32,563 nt of DNA from Dehalococcoidia bacterium (GCA_022824765.1 JAJDZG010000150.1:1-32563); one strand, 5' to 3'; positions 13,702 through 23,442 are shown, counted from the first letter of the stretch. Notes: generated by a model not told the origin, from the letters alone. Made by a program: numbers and translations.

Positions 13702-14722
13702 ACCTCCCACCGAATCCGTCGTCCACGCGGCCTCCTCGCTGCTCACACCCTTCGCCGAGCCCGCCGCCGGTTGGACCCGACGCCACCTACTCGACGTCGA
13801 CACCTTCTCCCGCAGCGAAATCGCCCAGGTCCTCGACACCGCCGGCGCGATGGCCGAAGTGCTCTCCCGCAAAGTCGCGCGAACGCCGGCCCTCAACGGC
13901 GTGACCATCTTCAACCTCTTCTACGAAGCATCGACCCGGACGCGGTCCTCCTTCGAGCTCGCCGGCAAGATCCTCGGCGCTGACGTGATCAACGTCTCAG
14001 GCTCCGGCTCCTCCATCGAAAAGGGCGAGTCGCTCATTGAAACCCTCAACACCATCGCCGCCGTCGGCGCCGACGCCGTCGTCATGCGCCATCAGGCCTC
14101 CGGCGCGCCCTGGCTGGCCGCCCGCACGATCCCCGGCCACATCATCAACGCCGGCGACGGTCAGCACGCGCATCCCACCCAAGCCCTGCTCGACGCCTTT
14201 GTGCTCCGCGAGGAATTCGGCGACCTGACCGGCCGACGCATCGTCATCGTCGGCGACATCCTGCACTCCCGCGTCGCCCGATCCAACATCTGGTCCCTCA
14301 CGACCTTGGGCGCGCAGGTGACGCTGGTCGCGCCCCGCCCGCTCCTGCCCGCCGCGCTCGCGCCCGGCGCCTCCCAACGAGAACATCCACTGGGCTTGCC
14401 CAACGTGCGCGTCTGCGCAAACCTCGACGACGCCATCGTCGGCGCCGACGCCGTCATGGCGCTCCGCATCCAGAACGAGCGTCTGCGCGGCAAGCTGCTG
14501 CCGTCCACAGCGGAGTACGCCCGCCGCTTCCAAATCACAACCGATCGCATGGCCCACGCCGAACCTCACGCCATCGTGATGCATCCCGGTCCCATGAACG
14601 AAGGCATCGAAATCGCCGTCGACGTCGCCCACAGCCCACAGAGTCGTATCGAGGCCCAGGTCTCCGCCGGACTCGCCGTACGCATGGCCATCCTCTTCCT
14701 CCTGATTCGAGGCAGCGCATGA
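13691..14722 (+). CDS. pyrB: Aspartate carbamoyltransferase catalytic subunit
   Basis: A 343-residue ATCase, joining carbamoyl phosphate and aspartate in the first committed step of pyrimidine synthesis. Motifs are [16 protein letters not shown] (carbamoyl-phosphate site), [42 protein letters not shown] and [11 protein letters not shown] (aspartate side; Glu where Arg is common). ATG 13691 lies inside the end of pyrR; the longer frame upstream is only pyrR read in another frame. It has an N-terminal extension of about 30 residues before the usual LLDVDTFS start. No pyrI is present; in related operons ATCase pairs with dihydroorotase, the next gene here. Confidence 0.94.
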   Translation: MVARPPTESVVHAASSLLTPFAEPAAGWTRRHLLDVDTFSRSEIAQVLDTAGAMAEVLSRKVARTPALNGVTIFNLFYEASTRTRSSFELAGKILGADVINVSGSGSSIEKGESLIETLNTIAAVGADAVVMRHQASGAPWLAARTIPGHIINAGDGQHAHPTQALLDAFVLREEFGDLTGRRIVIVGDILHSRVARSNIWSLTTLGAQVTLVAPRPLLPAALAPGASQREHPLGLPNVRVCANLDDAIVGADAVMALRIQNERLRGKLLPSTAEYARRFQITTDRMAHAEPHAIVMHPGPMNEGIEIAVDVAHSPQSRIEAQVSAGLAVRMAILFLLIRGSA

Positions 14723-16047
14723 CCGCCGAACGACAGCTGATCGTGCGCGGCGGACGCCTGATCGACCCCGCATCGCGCACCGACGCCCTGCTCGACCTGC
14801 GTGTCGTCGACGGCCGCATCGCCGAAGTGGGCGCCGCACTCTCCAACCCGACGGCTGAAGTGATCGACGCGACAGGACTCGTGGTCGCGCCCGGATTCGT
14901 CGATCTCCACGTCCACCTGCGAGAGCCGGGACAGGAACACAAGGAGACCATCGCGTCCGGCGCCCGTGCCGCCGCCCGCGGCGGCTTCACCACCATCTGC
15001 GCGATGCCCAACACCCTGCCAGCCATGGACACCGCAGCCACAATCGACGCCGTCCTCCAGCGCGCACGGAACGCCGACTGCCGCATTCTGCCCATCGGCG
15101 CAGTCACGGTCGGACGCCGCGGCCAGGAACTGACCGAACTCGCCGCGCTCCGCGACGCCGGTGCCGTCGCCGTCTCCGACGACGGCGACGCCGTCGCCGA
15201 CAACGCCATCGCCCGTCGAGCCTACGAGTACCTCGCCGATCTCGACCTACCCCTCGCCCAACACTGCGAAGATCCCGCTCTCTCCCAATCCGGTGTCATG
15301 CACGAGGGCGCGGTCTCAGCGCGGCTCGGTCTGCGCGGACAACCAGCCGCAGCCGAACTCGCCATCGTCCAGCGAGACATCGCACTCGCCGAAGCGGCCA
15401 ACGCCCAATTCCACGGCTGCCACATCTCCACCGAAGCGGCCCTCACCGCCATCGACGACGCCCGCGCCCGCGGTCTACGCGTCACCGCCGAGGTCACCCC
15501 GCATCATCTCTTCCTCTCCCACGACGCCGTTGCCGGCCACAGCGCCGAACTGCTCTACGACACCAACGCCAAGGTCAATCCGCCCCTCCGCACCGACGCC
15601 GACATCGAGGCCTGCATCGCAGCGCTCGCCGCCGGTGTCGTCCAGGCAGTGGCGACCGATCACGCCCCCCACGCCGCCGTTGACAAGTGCTGCGAGTTCG
15701 ATCGCGCTGCCTTCGGCATCTCCGGATTGGAATCCGCCTGGCCGGTCGTCAACACGCTGGTCTCCCGCGGCCGACTCTCCCTCGCCGACGCCATCGAACG
15801 AATGACCATCGGCCCCGTGCGCGCATGGAACCTCGACACCGGCGATCTGCTCGGGCTCGGCTCGCTCGGCGTCGGCGCACCGGCAGACATCACACTGCTC
15901 GCCACCGATACGCCGGTCACCGTTGACCCCGAACATTGGGAGTCCGCAGGAAAAAACACACCGCTGGCCGGTCATCTGTTGACAGGCGCCGTCGCAGCGA
16001 CGATCTCACAAGGACGCATCGTTTGGGATGGACGGGAGTCGGCATGA
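14719..16047 (+). CDS. pyrC: Dihydroorotase
   Basis: A 442-residue class I dihydroorotase, an amidohydrolase that closes carbamoyl-aspartate to dihydroorotate. Metal ligands and substrate residues are visible: VDLHVHLREPGQEHKET (HxH plus Arg), AVSDDGDAV (Asp), LAQHCED (His), GCHIST (His), and AVATDHAPH (catalytic Asp and His). The NAKVNPPLR segment is typical. Start and preceding stop overlap as ATGA. Tight coupling with pyrB agrees with the ATCase-DHOase complexes known from this class. Confidence 0.95.
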   Translation: MTAERQLIVRGGRLIDPASRTDALLDLRVVDGRIAEVGAALSNPTAEVIDATGLVVAPGFVDLHVHLREPGQEHKETIASGARAAARGGFTTICAMPNTLPAMDTAATIDAVLQRARNADCRILPIGAVTVGRRGQELTELAALRDAGAVAVSDDGDAVADNAIARRAYEYLADLDLPLAQHCEDPALSQSGVMHEGAVSARLGLRGQPAAAELAIVQRDIALAEAANAQFHGCHISTEAALTAIDDARARGLRVTAEVTPHHLFLSHDAVAGHSAELLYDTNAKVNPPLRTDADIEACIAALAAGVVQAVATDHAPHAAVDKCCEFDRAAFGISGLESAWPVVNTLVSRGRLSLADAIERMTIGPVRAWNLDTGDLLGLGSLGVGAPADITLLATDTPVTVDPEHWESAGKNTPLAGHLLTGAVAATISQGRIVWDGRESA

Positions 16048-17216
16048 ACCGCACCAGCGGCAGGGATGACTGGCCCGAACACCACGAGGCAGCACTGGTG
16101 CTCGCCGATGGCGCGGTCTTCCGCGGCACCGGCATCGGCGCCGCCGCCGACACCTGGGGCGAAGTCGTCTTCAACACCTCCATGACCGGCTACCAGGAAA
16201 TGCTCACCGACCCCTCCTACGCCGGTCAGATTCTCGTCCTCACCTATCCCTTGATCGGCAACTACGGCATCGACCCGCCCATCGACGAGTCCCGACAGGT
16301 CCAGGTGCGCGGTCTCGTCGTTCGCGCCGAGTGCGACACGCCCTCCCATCCCCGCGGCGGCATGAGACTGCACGACTACCTCGCCGCCGCCGACATCCCC
16401 GGCATCGCCGGCGTCGACACCCGAGCCATCACCCGGCGCATCCGACACGACGGCGTCATGCTCGGCGTCATCGTCCCCATCCAGGACGTCGAAGCCGCCC
16501 AACAGCGGCTCGCAGAGCTGCCCGCCTACGACTCGCAGGACTTCATCAGCGTCGGCGTCGAACAGCCCTACCGCTGGAGCGATGGCCGACCCCAGCCGAT
16601 CGCCAACCCGTCGCCCGAGCCCGGCCCGCACATCGTGGTGCTCGACGAGGGCCTCAAGTACAACATCCTCCGACACCTGCACACGCGCGGCTGTCAAGTC
16701 ACCGCAATGCCGCCGAGTTCCAGCGCTGACGACATCCTCGCCGTCAAGCCCCACGGAGTGCTGCTCTCGCCAGGGCCCGGCGATCCCCAGCTCCGCGACC
16801 TCCAGGTCGCCGCCGCCAAGGCCCTGATCGGCAAACTGCCCGTCATGGGCATCTGCATGGGACACCAGGTTCTTGGACGCGCCTTCGGCGCCGACACCTT
16901 CAAACTCAAGTTCGGACACCGCGGCGGCAACCATCCGGTGCTCGAAACCGCCACCGGACGCGTCGCAATCACCGCCCAAAATCACGGCTACGCCGTCGAC
17001 CCAGACGCCCTCGCCGCCGACGTCGACGTCACCCACATCAATCTGCACGATTCGACCGTAGAGGGCCTCGCACACCGCGCCGAACCGGTCTTCTCCATTC
17101 AGTACCACGCCGAAGCATCACCAGGGCCGCTGGACAACGGCCACCTCTTCGACCGCTTCCTGAATCTGATCGCCGATACCTCGCCTCACGGCTCGGCCAG
17201 AGGGAGAGTCCGATGA
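16044..17216 (+). CDS. carA: Carbamoyl-phosphate synthase small (glutaminase) subunit
   Basis: A 390-residue glutamine amidotransferase subunit that hydrolyses glutamine and channels ammonia to CarB. The N-terminal domain has FNTSMTGYQEMLTDPSYAGQ, and the class I glutaminase domain has LLSPGPGDP, the nucleophile in MGICMGHQVLGRAFG, and the His/Glu pair in IQYHAEASPGP (Ala where Pro is standard). The start overlaps the pyrC stop as ATGA; a longer upstream frame lies within pyrC and is rejected. Function depends on carB, separated from it by one GNAT gene. Confidence 0.95.
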   Translation: MNRTSGRDDWPEHHEAALVLADGAVFRGTGIGAAADTWGEVVFNTSMTGYQEMLTDPSYAGQILVLTYPLIGNYGIDPPIDESRQVQVRGLVVRAECDTPSHPRGGMRLHDYLAAADIPGIAGVDTRAITRRIRHDGVMLGVIVPIQDVEAAQQRLAELPAYDSQDFISVGVEQPYRWSDGRPQPIANPSPEPGPHIVVLDEGLKYNILRHLHTRGCQVTAMPPSSSADDILAVKPHGVLLSPGPGDPQLRDLQVAAAKALIGKLPVMGICMGHQVLGRAFGADTFKLKFGHRGGNHPVLETATGRVAITAQNHGYAVDPDALAADVDVTHINLHDSTVEGLAHRAEPVFSIQYHAEASPGPLDNGHLFDRFLNLIADTSPHGSARGRVR

Positions 17217-17689
17217 CCCACCACAAGCCCGCGCCCGAATCCGACGTGCTCTACCGTCTCGCCACCGCCGACGACGCACACGAGATCGCCGCGGTCATCC
17301 GCGACGTCGTCGAAGGCCCAAATCCAGTCGTCTTCGACCGACCCTGGGACAGCGACGAAGTGCTCATGTGGCGTCGACGGCTCGGCAACAGCGGCGCAAT
17401 CTACGTCGCCATCGAGGGCGGCGCATTGATCGGATTCGGCTCGCTCGACTACGACACCCGCGTGCCCGACACCGCCACCCTCGGCGTCTGGCTGCGCTCC
17501 GAGTGGCGGCGCCGTGGCATCGGACGCGTCCTGGCCGAGCACCTGCTCGCCCACGCCCGCGAGCAGCGCTTCAGCCGCATCGTCGGATCCCTGCCCGACA
17601 ACAACGAAGCCGCCCTCGCCTTCCTCAGCTCCATCGGTGCGCTCGCCCCGCTGATCAACCCCGACTCCCGATTCGAACTGCCGCTCTAG
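17213..17689 (+). CDS. GNAT-family N-acetyltransferase
   Basis: A 158-residue GNAT protein, transferring an acyl group from acyl-CoA to an amine. The acetyl-CoA binding motif RRRGIGRVLAEHLLAHA follows the ATLGVWLRSEW strand, and the C-terminal NNEAALAFLSSIGA is the usual GNAT helix 4 region. It is coupled to carA by an ATGA overlap and lies 43 bp before carB, so it is transcribed inside the pyrimidine operon. The substrate is unknown. A role in modifying a pathway enzyme or ribosomal protein would be speculation. Confidence 0.85.
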   Translation: MTHHKPAPESDVLYRLATADDAHEIAAVIRDVVEGPNPVVFDRPWDSDEVLMWRRRLGNSGAIYVAIEGGALIGFGSLDYDTRVPDTATLGVWLRSEWRRRGIGRVLAEHLLAHAREQRFSRIVGSLPDNNEAALAFLSSIGALAPLINPDSRFELPL

Positions 17690-17732
17690 CGGCAATCCGT
17701 TGATGACGATGTGCCCTGAAGTGGAGGCATGA

Positions 17733-20700
17733 GTGACCGATCAACAGCCCGAATCCGTCCTGATCATCGGCAGCGGACCGATCGTCATCGGCCAGGCCGC
17801 CGAATTCGACTACGCAGGCACTCAGGCCTGCAAGGCCATGACCGAAGAAGGCGTCCGATCCATCCTCGTCAACTCCAACCCCGCCACCATCATGACCGAC
17901 GAAGGCGTCGCCGATCAGGTCTACATCGAGCCGCTCACCGTCCCCGTCCTGCGTCGCATCATCGAACGCGAACGACCCGAAGGCTTGCTCCCCACCCTCG
18001 GCGGACAGGTCGGCCTCAATCTCGCGGTCGATCTGCACGAGGCCGGCATTCTCGACCAGTTCGGCGTCCGACTAATGGGCACCCCCATTGACTCAATCCG
18101 CCGCGCCGAGGACCGCGCCCTCTTCCGCGATGCCATGCGCGAAATCGGTGAGCCGACCCCGCCCTCGGCCGTCGTCCACTCGCTCGACGAGGCCCGCCAG
18201 GCGCTCGAAGCCATCGGCCTACCCGTTGCCATCCGACCCGCCTACACCTTGGGCGGAACCGGCGGCGGATTCGTCCGCACCATCGACGAGTTCGAACGCG
18301 TCGTCCAGACCGGCCTCGACGCCTCCCCCATCACTCAGATCCTGATTGAGCGCTCCCTGCTCGGCTGGAAAGAGGTCGAGTACGAAGTGATGCGCGACGC
18401 CGCCGACACCTGCATCACCATCTGCAACATGGAAAACCTCGACCCCATGGGCGTCCACACCGGCGACTCAATCGTCGTCGCGCCCTCCCAGACCCTGTCC
18501 GACAACGACTATCACATGCTCCGCTCAGCGTCGCTCAACATCATCCGTTCCCTCGGCATCGAGGGCGGATGCAACGTCCAGCTCGCCCTCGCCCCCCGTC
18601 AGGACGTGACCAGCTGGCCCGCCGAATCGATGCCGCCCGCCGGCGGCGTCCCCGATCCACACGACGCCGACCTCCCCTACTACGTCATCGAAGTCAATCC
18701 ACGCGTCAGCCGATCCTCCGCCCTCGCCTCCAAGGCGACCGGCTATCCCATCGCCCGCGTCGCCGCCAAGATCGCCGCCGGCAAGCGGCTCGACGAAATC
18801 CCCAACCAGGTCACCGGACGAACCCAGGCCGCCTTCGAGCCCGCCCTCGACTACTGCGTCGTCAAGATTCCCCGCTGGCCCTTCGACAAGTTCGAGGCCG
18901 GTGACCGCGTGCTCGGAACGCAGATGAAGGCCACCGGCGAGGTCATGGCCATCGACCGCACCTTCGAAGCCGCCCTGCAAAAGGCCATTCGCTCCCTCGA
19001 AGTCGGCGGCAAGTCCATGCTCTGGGAGGACACCGACGCCGAGTCCGACGCCACCCTCGCCGCCGAAACCCCCACCGATGTCCGACTCTGGCACCTCTTC
19101 TCCGCCGTTCGCTCCGGCACCCCGCTGCATGAAATCGCCCAGCGCACCGGCGTCGACCCCTGGTTCCTCGACCGCATCGAGACCATGATCAGCATGGAGC
19201 GACGCCTCCTCGCCGAACCGCTCACGCCCGCGCTGATGCGTGCCGCCAAGCGCTTGGGATTCGCCGACGAACAGATCGCCAACCTCGCCGGCTCCGTCGA
19301 CGAACGCGTGCGCGAACAGCGGCTCGCCTGGGGCATCAAACCCGTCTACAAAATGGTCGACACCTGCGCCGCCGAGTTCGACGCCGTCACGCCCTACTTC
19401 TACTCCACCTACGAGGAAGAGAACGAAGCCGAGCCCGAGGCCGGCAACCGCGCCCTGGTCGTCGGATCTGGGCCCATTCGGATCGGACAGGGCATCGAAT
19501 TCGATTACGCCTCGGTCAAGGCCGCCCAAGCCTTGCGCGCCGCCGGATGGGGCGCCGTCATGGCCAACTCCAACCCCGAGACCGTCTCCACCGACTTCGA
19601 CACCTCCGACCGCCTCTACTTTGAACCGCTCGACGAAGAAGCGGTCCGCGACATCCTCCAGAACGAAGACGGATCCCTGAACGGCGATCACAACGGCGGT
19701 GAAGTCGCCTCAATCCTCCAGTTCGGCGGACAGACCGCCATCAACCTCGCCGGTCCGCTGACCACCGCCGCCCGACCAATCCTCGGATCATCCGCCGACG
19801 TCATCGATCTAGCCGAGGACCGCCGACGCTTCGAGCGCTTCCTCGCCGACCTCGGCATCCCACAGCCGCCCGGAACAGCCGTGCAGAGCGTCGACGAAGC
19901 CGTGCTCGCCGCCGACGCAATCGGCTATCCCGTGCTCGTCCGCCCCTCCTACGTGCTCGGCGGACGTGCCATGGAAATCGTGCAGGCCGTCGGCGATCTG
20001 GCCCGATACGTGACTCAAGCCCAGGCCGCAGCGCCCGGACGCCCAATCCTGATCGACAAGTATCTCGCCGGCGTTGAGGTCGAGGTCGACGCCATCTGCG
20101 GCGGACCAGGCGACCAAGCCGTCCTGATCCCCGGCATCATGGAGCACATCGAACGCGCCGGCGTCCACTCCGGCGACTCCATGGCCGTCTATCCCGCCCC
20201 AAACCTGCTGCCCGGCGAGATCGAAAAGCTGATCCAGTACACCCGCGAGATTGGACTCGGGCTCGGTGTCGCCGGACTCATGAACATCCAGTACGTGATC
20301 ATGCGCGAAACCGAGGGCCGCGACGGCGACGTCTACGTCTTGGAAGTCAACCCTCGCGCCAGCCGAACCGTGCCCTTCCTCAGCAAAGTCACCGGCGTCC
20401 CAATGGTCGAGCTCGCCGTCCGCGCAATGCTCGGCGAGTCCCTCGCAGAACAGGGCTATCCCTCAGGACTCTGGCCATCGACGCCGCTCGTGGCCGTCAA
20501 GGCGCCAGTCTTCTCGATGTCCAAACTGTCCGGCGTCGACACCCATCTCGGGCCCGAAATGAAGTCCACCGGCGAGGTCATGGGCGTCGACGTCGACTAC
20601 GACCGCGCCCTGAACAAAGCCTTGCTGGCCGCCGGCATGGCAGTCCCGCCCAGCGGACGAGCCCTGCTCAGCATCGCCGACCAGGACAAGCCCGCCGCCA

Positions 20701-21059
20701 TGTCTCTCATTCGCGAGCTGGGCGAGGCCGGCTACGGACTCTACGCCACCATCGGCACCGCCAACCTGATCCGCGGCCTCGGCTTCGACGTCGAGGAAGC
20801 CCCAAAGCGCGAAGTCGGCGGCGACCCCGACGTGATCGACCTCATTCGCTCCGGTCAGATCGACATGGTCATCAACACCCCGGAACAGATCAGCAGCAAC
20901 ATCCGCGACGGCTTCCACATCCGCCGTGCCGCCGCCGAACAGCGCATCCCCTGCTTCACCTCCATTGATACCGCCCACCACGCCGTCGCAGCAATGCTCG
21001 AAGGCGGTGCCGACTACAACATCGCCCCCCTGCCCGACTACAAGGCCGGTCTGGTCTAG
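17733..21059 (+). CDS. carB: Carbamoyl-phosphate synthase large subunit
   Basis: An 1108-residue CarB that makes carbamoyl phosphate from bicarbonate, ammonia and two ATP. It has two homologous ATP-grasp halves (carboxyphosphate, about 1-400, GSGPIVIGQAAEFDYAG; carbamoyl phosphate, about 560-940, GSGPIRIGQGIEFDYAS), an oligomerisation region between them and a C-terminal MGS-like allosteric domain (about 950-1108). Metal-site motifs EVNPRVSRSSALASKATG and EVNPRASRTVPFLSKVTG are intact. An insertion of about 20 residues, Pro/Asp-rich, precedes the first of these. The start is GTG 17733 with GGAG 6 nt upstream. Confidence 0.96.
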   Translation: MTDQQPESVLIIGSGPIVIGQAAEFDYAGTQACKAMTEEGVRSILVNSNPATIMTDEGVADQVYIEPLTVPVLRRIIERERPEGLLPTLGGQVGLNLAVDLHEAGILDQFGVRLMGTPIDSIRRAEDRALFRDAMREIGEPTPPSAVVHSLDEARQALEAIGLPVAIRPAYTLGGTGGGFVRTIDEFERVVQTGLDASPITQILIERSLLGWKEVEYEVMRDAADTCITICNMENLDPMGVHTGDSIVVAPSQTLSDNDYHMLRSASLNIIRSLGIEGGCNVQLALAPRQDVTSWPAESMPPAGGVPDPHDADLPYYVIEVNPRVSRSSALASKATGYPIARVAAKIAAGKRLDEIPNQVTGRTQAAFEPALDYCVVKIPRWPFDKFEAGDRVLGTQMKATGEVMAIDRTFEAALQKAIRSLEVGGKSMLWEDTDAESDATLAAETPTDVRLWHLFSAVRSGTPLHEIAQRTGVDPWFLDRIETMISMERRLLAEPLTPALMRAAKRLGFADEQIANLAGSVDERVREQRLAWGIKPVYKMVDTCAAEFDAVTPYFYSTYEEENEAEPEAGNRALVVGSGPIRIGQGIEFDYASVKAAQALRAAGWGAVMANSNPETVSTDFDTSDRLYFEPLDEEAVRDILQNEDGSLNGDHNGGEVASILQFGGQTAINLAGPLTTAARPILGSSADVIDLAEDRRRFERFLADLGIPQPPGTAVQSVDEAVLAADAIGYPVLVRPSYVLGGRAMEIVQAVGDLARYVTQAQAAAPGRPILIDKYLAGVEVEVDAICGGPGDQAVLIPGIMEHIERAGVHSGDSMAVYPAPNLLPGEIEKLIQYTREIGLGLGVAGLMNIQYVIMRETEGRDGDVYVLEVNPRASRTVPFLSKVTGVPMVELAVRAMLGESLAEQGYPSGLWPSTPLVAVKAPVFSMSKLSGVDTHLGPEMKSTGEVMGVDVDYDRALNKALLAAGMAVPPSGRALLSIADQDKPAAMSLIRELGEAGYGLYATIGTANLIRGLGFDVEEAPKREVGGDPDVIDLIRSGQIDMVINTPEQISSNIRDGFHIRRAAAEQRIPCFTSIDTAHHAVAAMLEGGADYNIAPLPDYKAGLV

Positions 21060-21063
21060 CAAC

Positions 21064-21870
21064 ATGCGACGCGCCCGAGCCGAACTGGTCGAGACTGAAG
21101 AAATCTACCCAGGCACATTCGTGACCTGGTACGACGCGCCCGCCCTCGCCCAGCACGCAGCGCCCGGACAGTTCGTCATGGTCGACCCGGGCGCTGAGCA
21201 CGGCTCCCTCGATCCGCTCCTGCCCCGCGCCTTCTCCTACTACCGCTTCCGCTACCCCAACACGACCACTTCCGATCGACAGTTCGCACTCCTCTACAGC
21301 GTCATCGGACGCGTCACCGAGCGAATGGCCTCGATGCGACCCGGCGACGGCGTCGACATGCTCGGACCGCTGGGCAAGGGCTTCGACGTGCGCCGCTCCG
21401 CCTCGAACCTGCTGCTCGTCGGCGGCGGCGTCGGCATCGCGCCCCTGGTCGCCCTCGCCGACGCCCAGGCAGAGCACGGCGGCCGCGCGCCCTCAATCGT
21501 GCTCTGCTTCGGCGCCCGCTCCGCCGACGGCGTCTATCCCGCCGAGCTGCTCCCGCCCCAGGTCGAGTACCAGGTCGCCACCGAAGACGGTTCGATGGGT
21601 CGACAAGGCTTCGTCACCGACCTCTTCGCCGATTATCTCAGCTGGGCCGACCAGTCCTTCGCCTGCGGACCCGTCCCCATGTTCCGAGCCATGTCCCCCA
21701 TCGTCCGTCGCGACGGCATGAACCGCCCCGTCCAAATCCTCATGGAGACAGAAATGGCATGCGGTACAGGACTCTGCTACGGCTGCGCCGTCTTCACCAA
21801 ACGAGGCGTCAAGCTCTGCTGCAAAGACGGCCCCCGCTTCGACCTCCTCGACGTCTACCCCGGCGGCTGA
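21064..21870 (+). CDS. pyrK: Dihydroorotate dehydrogenase electron-transfer subunit (PyrK-like)
   Basis: A 268-residue ferredoxin-reductase-type protein. It has a FAD-binding RAFSYYRF segment, an NAD-binding region with LLLVGGGVGIAPLVALA, and a C-terminal 2Fe-2S motif CGTGLCYGC followed by a distal Cys pair (KLCCKDGP). This layout is that of PyrK, which passes electrons from the class 1B dihydroorotate dehydrogenase to NAD+. ATG 21064 is 4 bp after the carB stop; the longer frame upstream lies within carB. The PyrD catalytic subunit is not adjacent, so it must be elsewhere or this protein serves another partner. Confidence 0.88.
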   Translation: MRRARAELVETEEIYPGTFVTWYDAPALAQHAAPGQFVMVDPGAEHGSLDPLLPRAFSYYRFRYPNTTTSDRQFALLYSVIGRVTERMASMRPGDGVDMLGPLGKGFDVRRSASNLLLVGGGVGIAPLVALADAQAEHGGRAPSIVLCFGARSADGVYPAELLPPQVEYQVATEDGSMGRQGFVTDLFADYLSWADQSFACGPVPMFRAMSPIVRRDGMNRPVQILMETEMACGTGLCYGCAVFTKRGVKLCCKDGPRFDLLDVYPGG

Positions 21871-21890
21871 CCCAAGCCTCGACGCCAGAG

Positions 21891-22010
21891 ATTCCCTACG
21901 CTGGCATCCGTGGTAACCGGCTGGGCATCAACAAGGAGGCCGCGCTCGCTCAAGCCGACCGCCGTGCTACGGAGATTGATGCCCACGAGTTGCAGGAAGC
22001 TGACGAGTGA
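21891..22010 (+). pseudogene. Possible Fic-family N-terminal remnant
   Basis: A start-less frame of 39 codons reads IPYAGIRGNRLGINKEAALA, then QADRRATEIDAHELQEADE and TGA. It recalls the N-terminus of Fic/DOC proteins ('Y.GT..lrNKLGI.d...L..aE'), where that segment precedes the Fic core. Nothing of the core (HPFxxGNGR) follows. Its TGA overlaps an alternative GTG start of the lactonase gene. The assignment rests on a short match and is tentative. Confidence 0.3.
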
Positions 22011-22021
22011 ACGGAGCCGTA

Positions 22022-22867
22022 ATGACGCGTGAAGCCCGATTGATTCTGGACGGCCTGATCTTCCCCGAAGGCCCGCGATGGTTTGAGGGGCGCTTGTGGT
22101 TCTCCGACATGCACGCTCATGAGGTCGTCGCCGTCACGCCCGATGGCGAGCGCGAGACCATTGTCGAGGTACCCAACCAACCATCAGGCTTGGGCTTCCT
22201 GCCCGATGGACGACTCCTGATCGTCTCCATGCTCGACCGCAAGCTGCTGCGCCTCGACCCCGACGGCCTCTGGGACGTCGCTGACCTCTCGACCCTCGCC
22301 CCCTTCCACTGCAACGACATGGTCACCGACGCCGACGGCAACTCATACATCGGCAACTTCGGCTTCGACCTCATCGCCGGCGACGCGCCCAAGTCCACCA
22401 ACATGCTGCTCGTCACGCCCGACGGCAACGCCTCCGTCGTCGCAGACGGTCTGCAATTTCCCAACGGCACCGTCATCACCCCAGACGGCAAGACGCTGAT
22501 CGTCGCCGAGAGCTGGGGCCAGCGGCTCACCGCCTTCGACATCGAGTCCGACGCCACGCTCTCCAACCAGCGCGTCTGGGCCGATCTCGGATTCCCACCC
22601 GACGGCATCTGCCTCGATGCCGAAGGCGCCATCTGGGTCGCCGTGCCGACCAACCCCGGCGCGCTCGTCCGCGTCGACTCAGGCGGCGACATCCTCGAAC
22701 GAATCCCCGTCTCCGACATGGGCGTCTTCGCCTGCATGCTCGGCGGCCCGGACCGCAAGACCCTCTTTTCCCTCGAAGCTCCCACATCGAATCCCCAGCC
22801 CGGCGACCCGCGACTCGGTCGCATTCGAGCCTTCGACGTCGAGGTCGGCGGCGCAGGGTTGCCCTAG
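22022..22867 (+). CDS. SMP-30/gluconolactonase/LRE-family protein
   Basis: A 281-residue six-bladed beta-propeller of the SMP-30 family, typically a metal-dependent sugar lactonase. The expected ligands appear in order: Glu in IFPEGPRW, Asn in HCNDMVTD, Asn in QFPNGTVI, and Asp in PDGICLDAEG. ATG 22022 is preferred, with GGAG 5 nt upstream; GTG 22007 is possible and would overlap the preceding remnant. It ends in a TAGTG overlap with the folate gene. The substrate is unknown. Confidence 0.9.
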   Translation: MTREARLILDGLIFPEGPRWFEGRLWFSDMHAHEVVAVTPDGERETIVEVPNQPSGLGFLPDGRLLIVSMLDRKLLRLDPDGLWDVADLSTLAPFHCNDMVTDADGNSYIGNFGFDLIAGDAPKSTNMLLVTPDGNASVVADGLQFPNGTVITPDGKTLIVAESWGQRLTAFDIESDATLSNQRVWADLGFPPDGICLDAEGAIWVAVPTNPGALVRVDSGGDILERIPVSDMGVFACMLGGPDRKTLFSLEAPTSNPQPGDPRLGRIRAFDVEVGGAGLP

Positions 22868-23442
22868 TGGCCGACGCGACCGGCAAGGCTGCGCTGCGCC
22901 GGCGTCTGCGTCAGATGCTCGCCTCCCTGCCCGACGAACTGGTCGACGGTTGGTCCTCCGCGGCCGTCTCCCGATTGACCGAGCTACAACTCTGGCGAGA
23001 CGCCGCGTCCATCCACACCTACGTCGGATCGCTGCCCGGCGAGGTGCGCACCTCAGGCCTCATCCTACGAGCGTTGGACGATCGCAAGTCCGTCGTCTGC
23101 CCCCGCATTCGACCCCACGGACAACTCGATCACCACGACGTGACCTCGCTCTCGCAGTTGTCCGTGGGAGCATTCGGCGTGCGACAACCCGATCCGCAGT
23201 TGGCGCCTCCGGCAGACACTGCCGCGACAGACCTGATCATCGTGCCCGGCGTTGGCTTCTCTCTCGACGGCTCGCGGCTCGGGCTCGGCGGTGGATACTA
23301 CGACCGCCTCTTGACCTCCCACGACGCACCTCGAGTCGCCCTGGCATTCGAGTGCCAGATCGCAAACGCCCTGCCCCAAGCCGCGCATGACCAGCGCGTC
23401 AATCTGATCGTGACCGAGCTCCGAGTGATCCAATGCCCCTGA
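22867..23442 (+). CDS. 5-formyltetrahydrofolate cyclo-ligase
   Basis: A 191-residue enzyme of the 5-FCL (MTHFS) family, converting 5-formyl-THF to methenyl-THF with ATP. The N-terminal basic segment KAALRRRLRQ, the central VVCPRIRP and the signature VPGVGFSLDGSRLGLGGGYYDRLL are all present. Its GTG start shares one base with the preceding TAG stop (TAGTG), so translation is probably coupled. The length is normal. It links the unit to one-carbon metabolism, though neighbours do not share the pathway. Confidence 0.92.
   Translation: MADATGKAALRRRLRQMLASLPDELVDGWSSAAVSRLTELQLWRDAASIHTYVGSLPGEVRTSGLILRALDDRKSVVCPRIRPHGQLDHHDVTSLSQLSVGAFGVRQPDPQLAPPADTAATDLIIVPGVGFSLDGSRLGLGGGYYDRLLTSHDAPRVALAFECQIANALPQAAHDQRVNLIVTELRVIQCP

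Noticed and set aside
18525-19691. 388-codon minus-strand frame opposite carB
   Set aside because: Gly/Val/Asp-rich antisense shadow of highly conserved CarB sequence.
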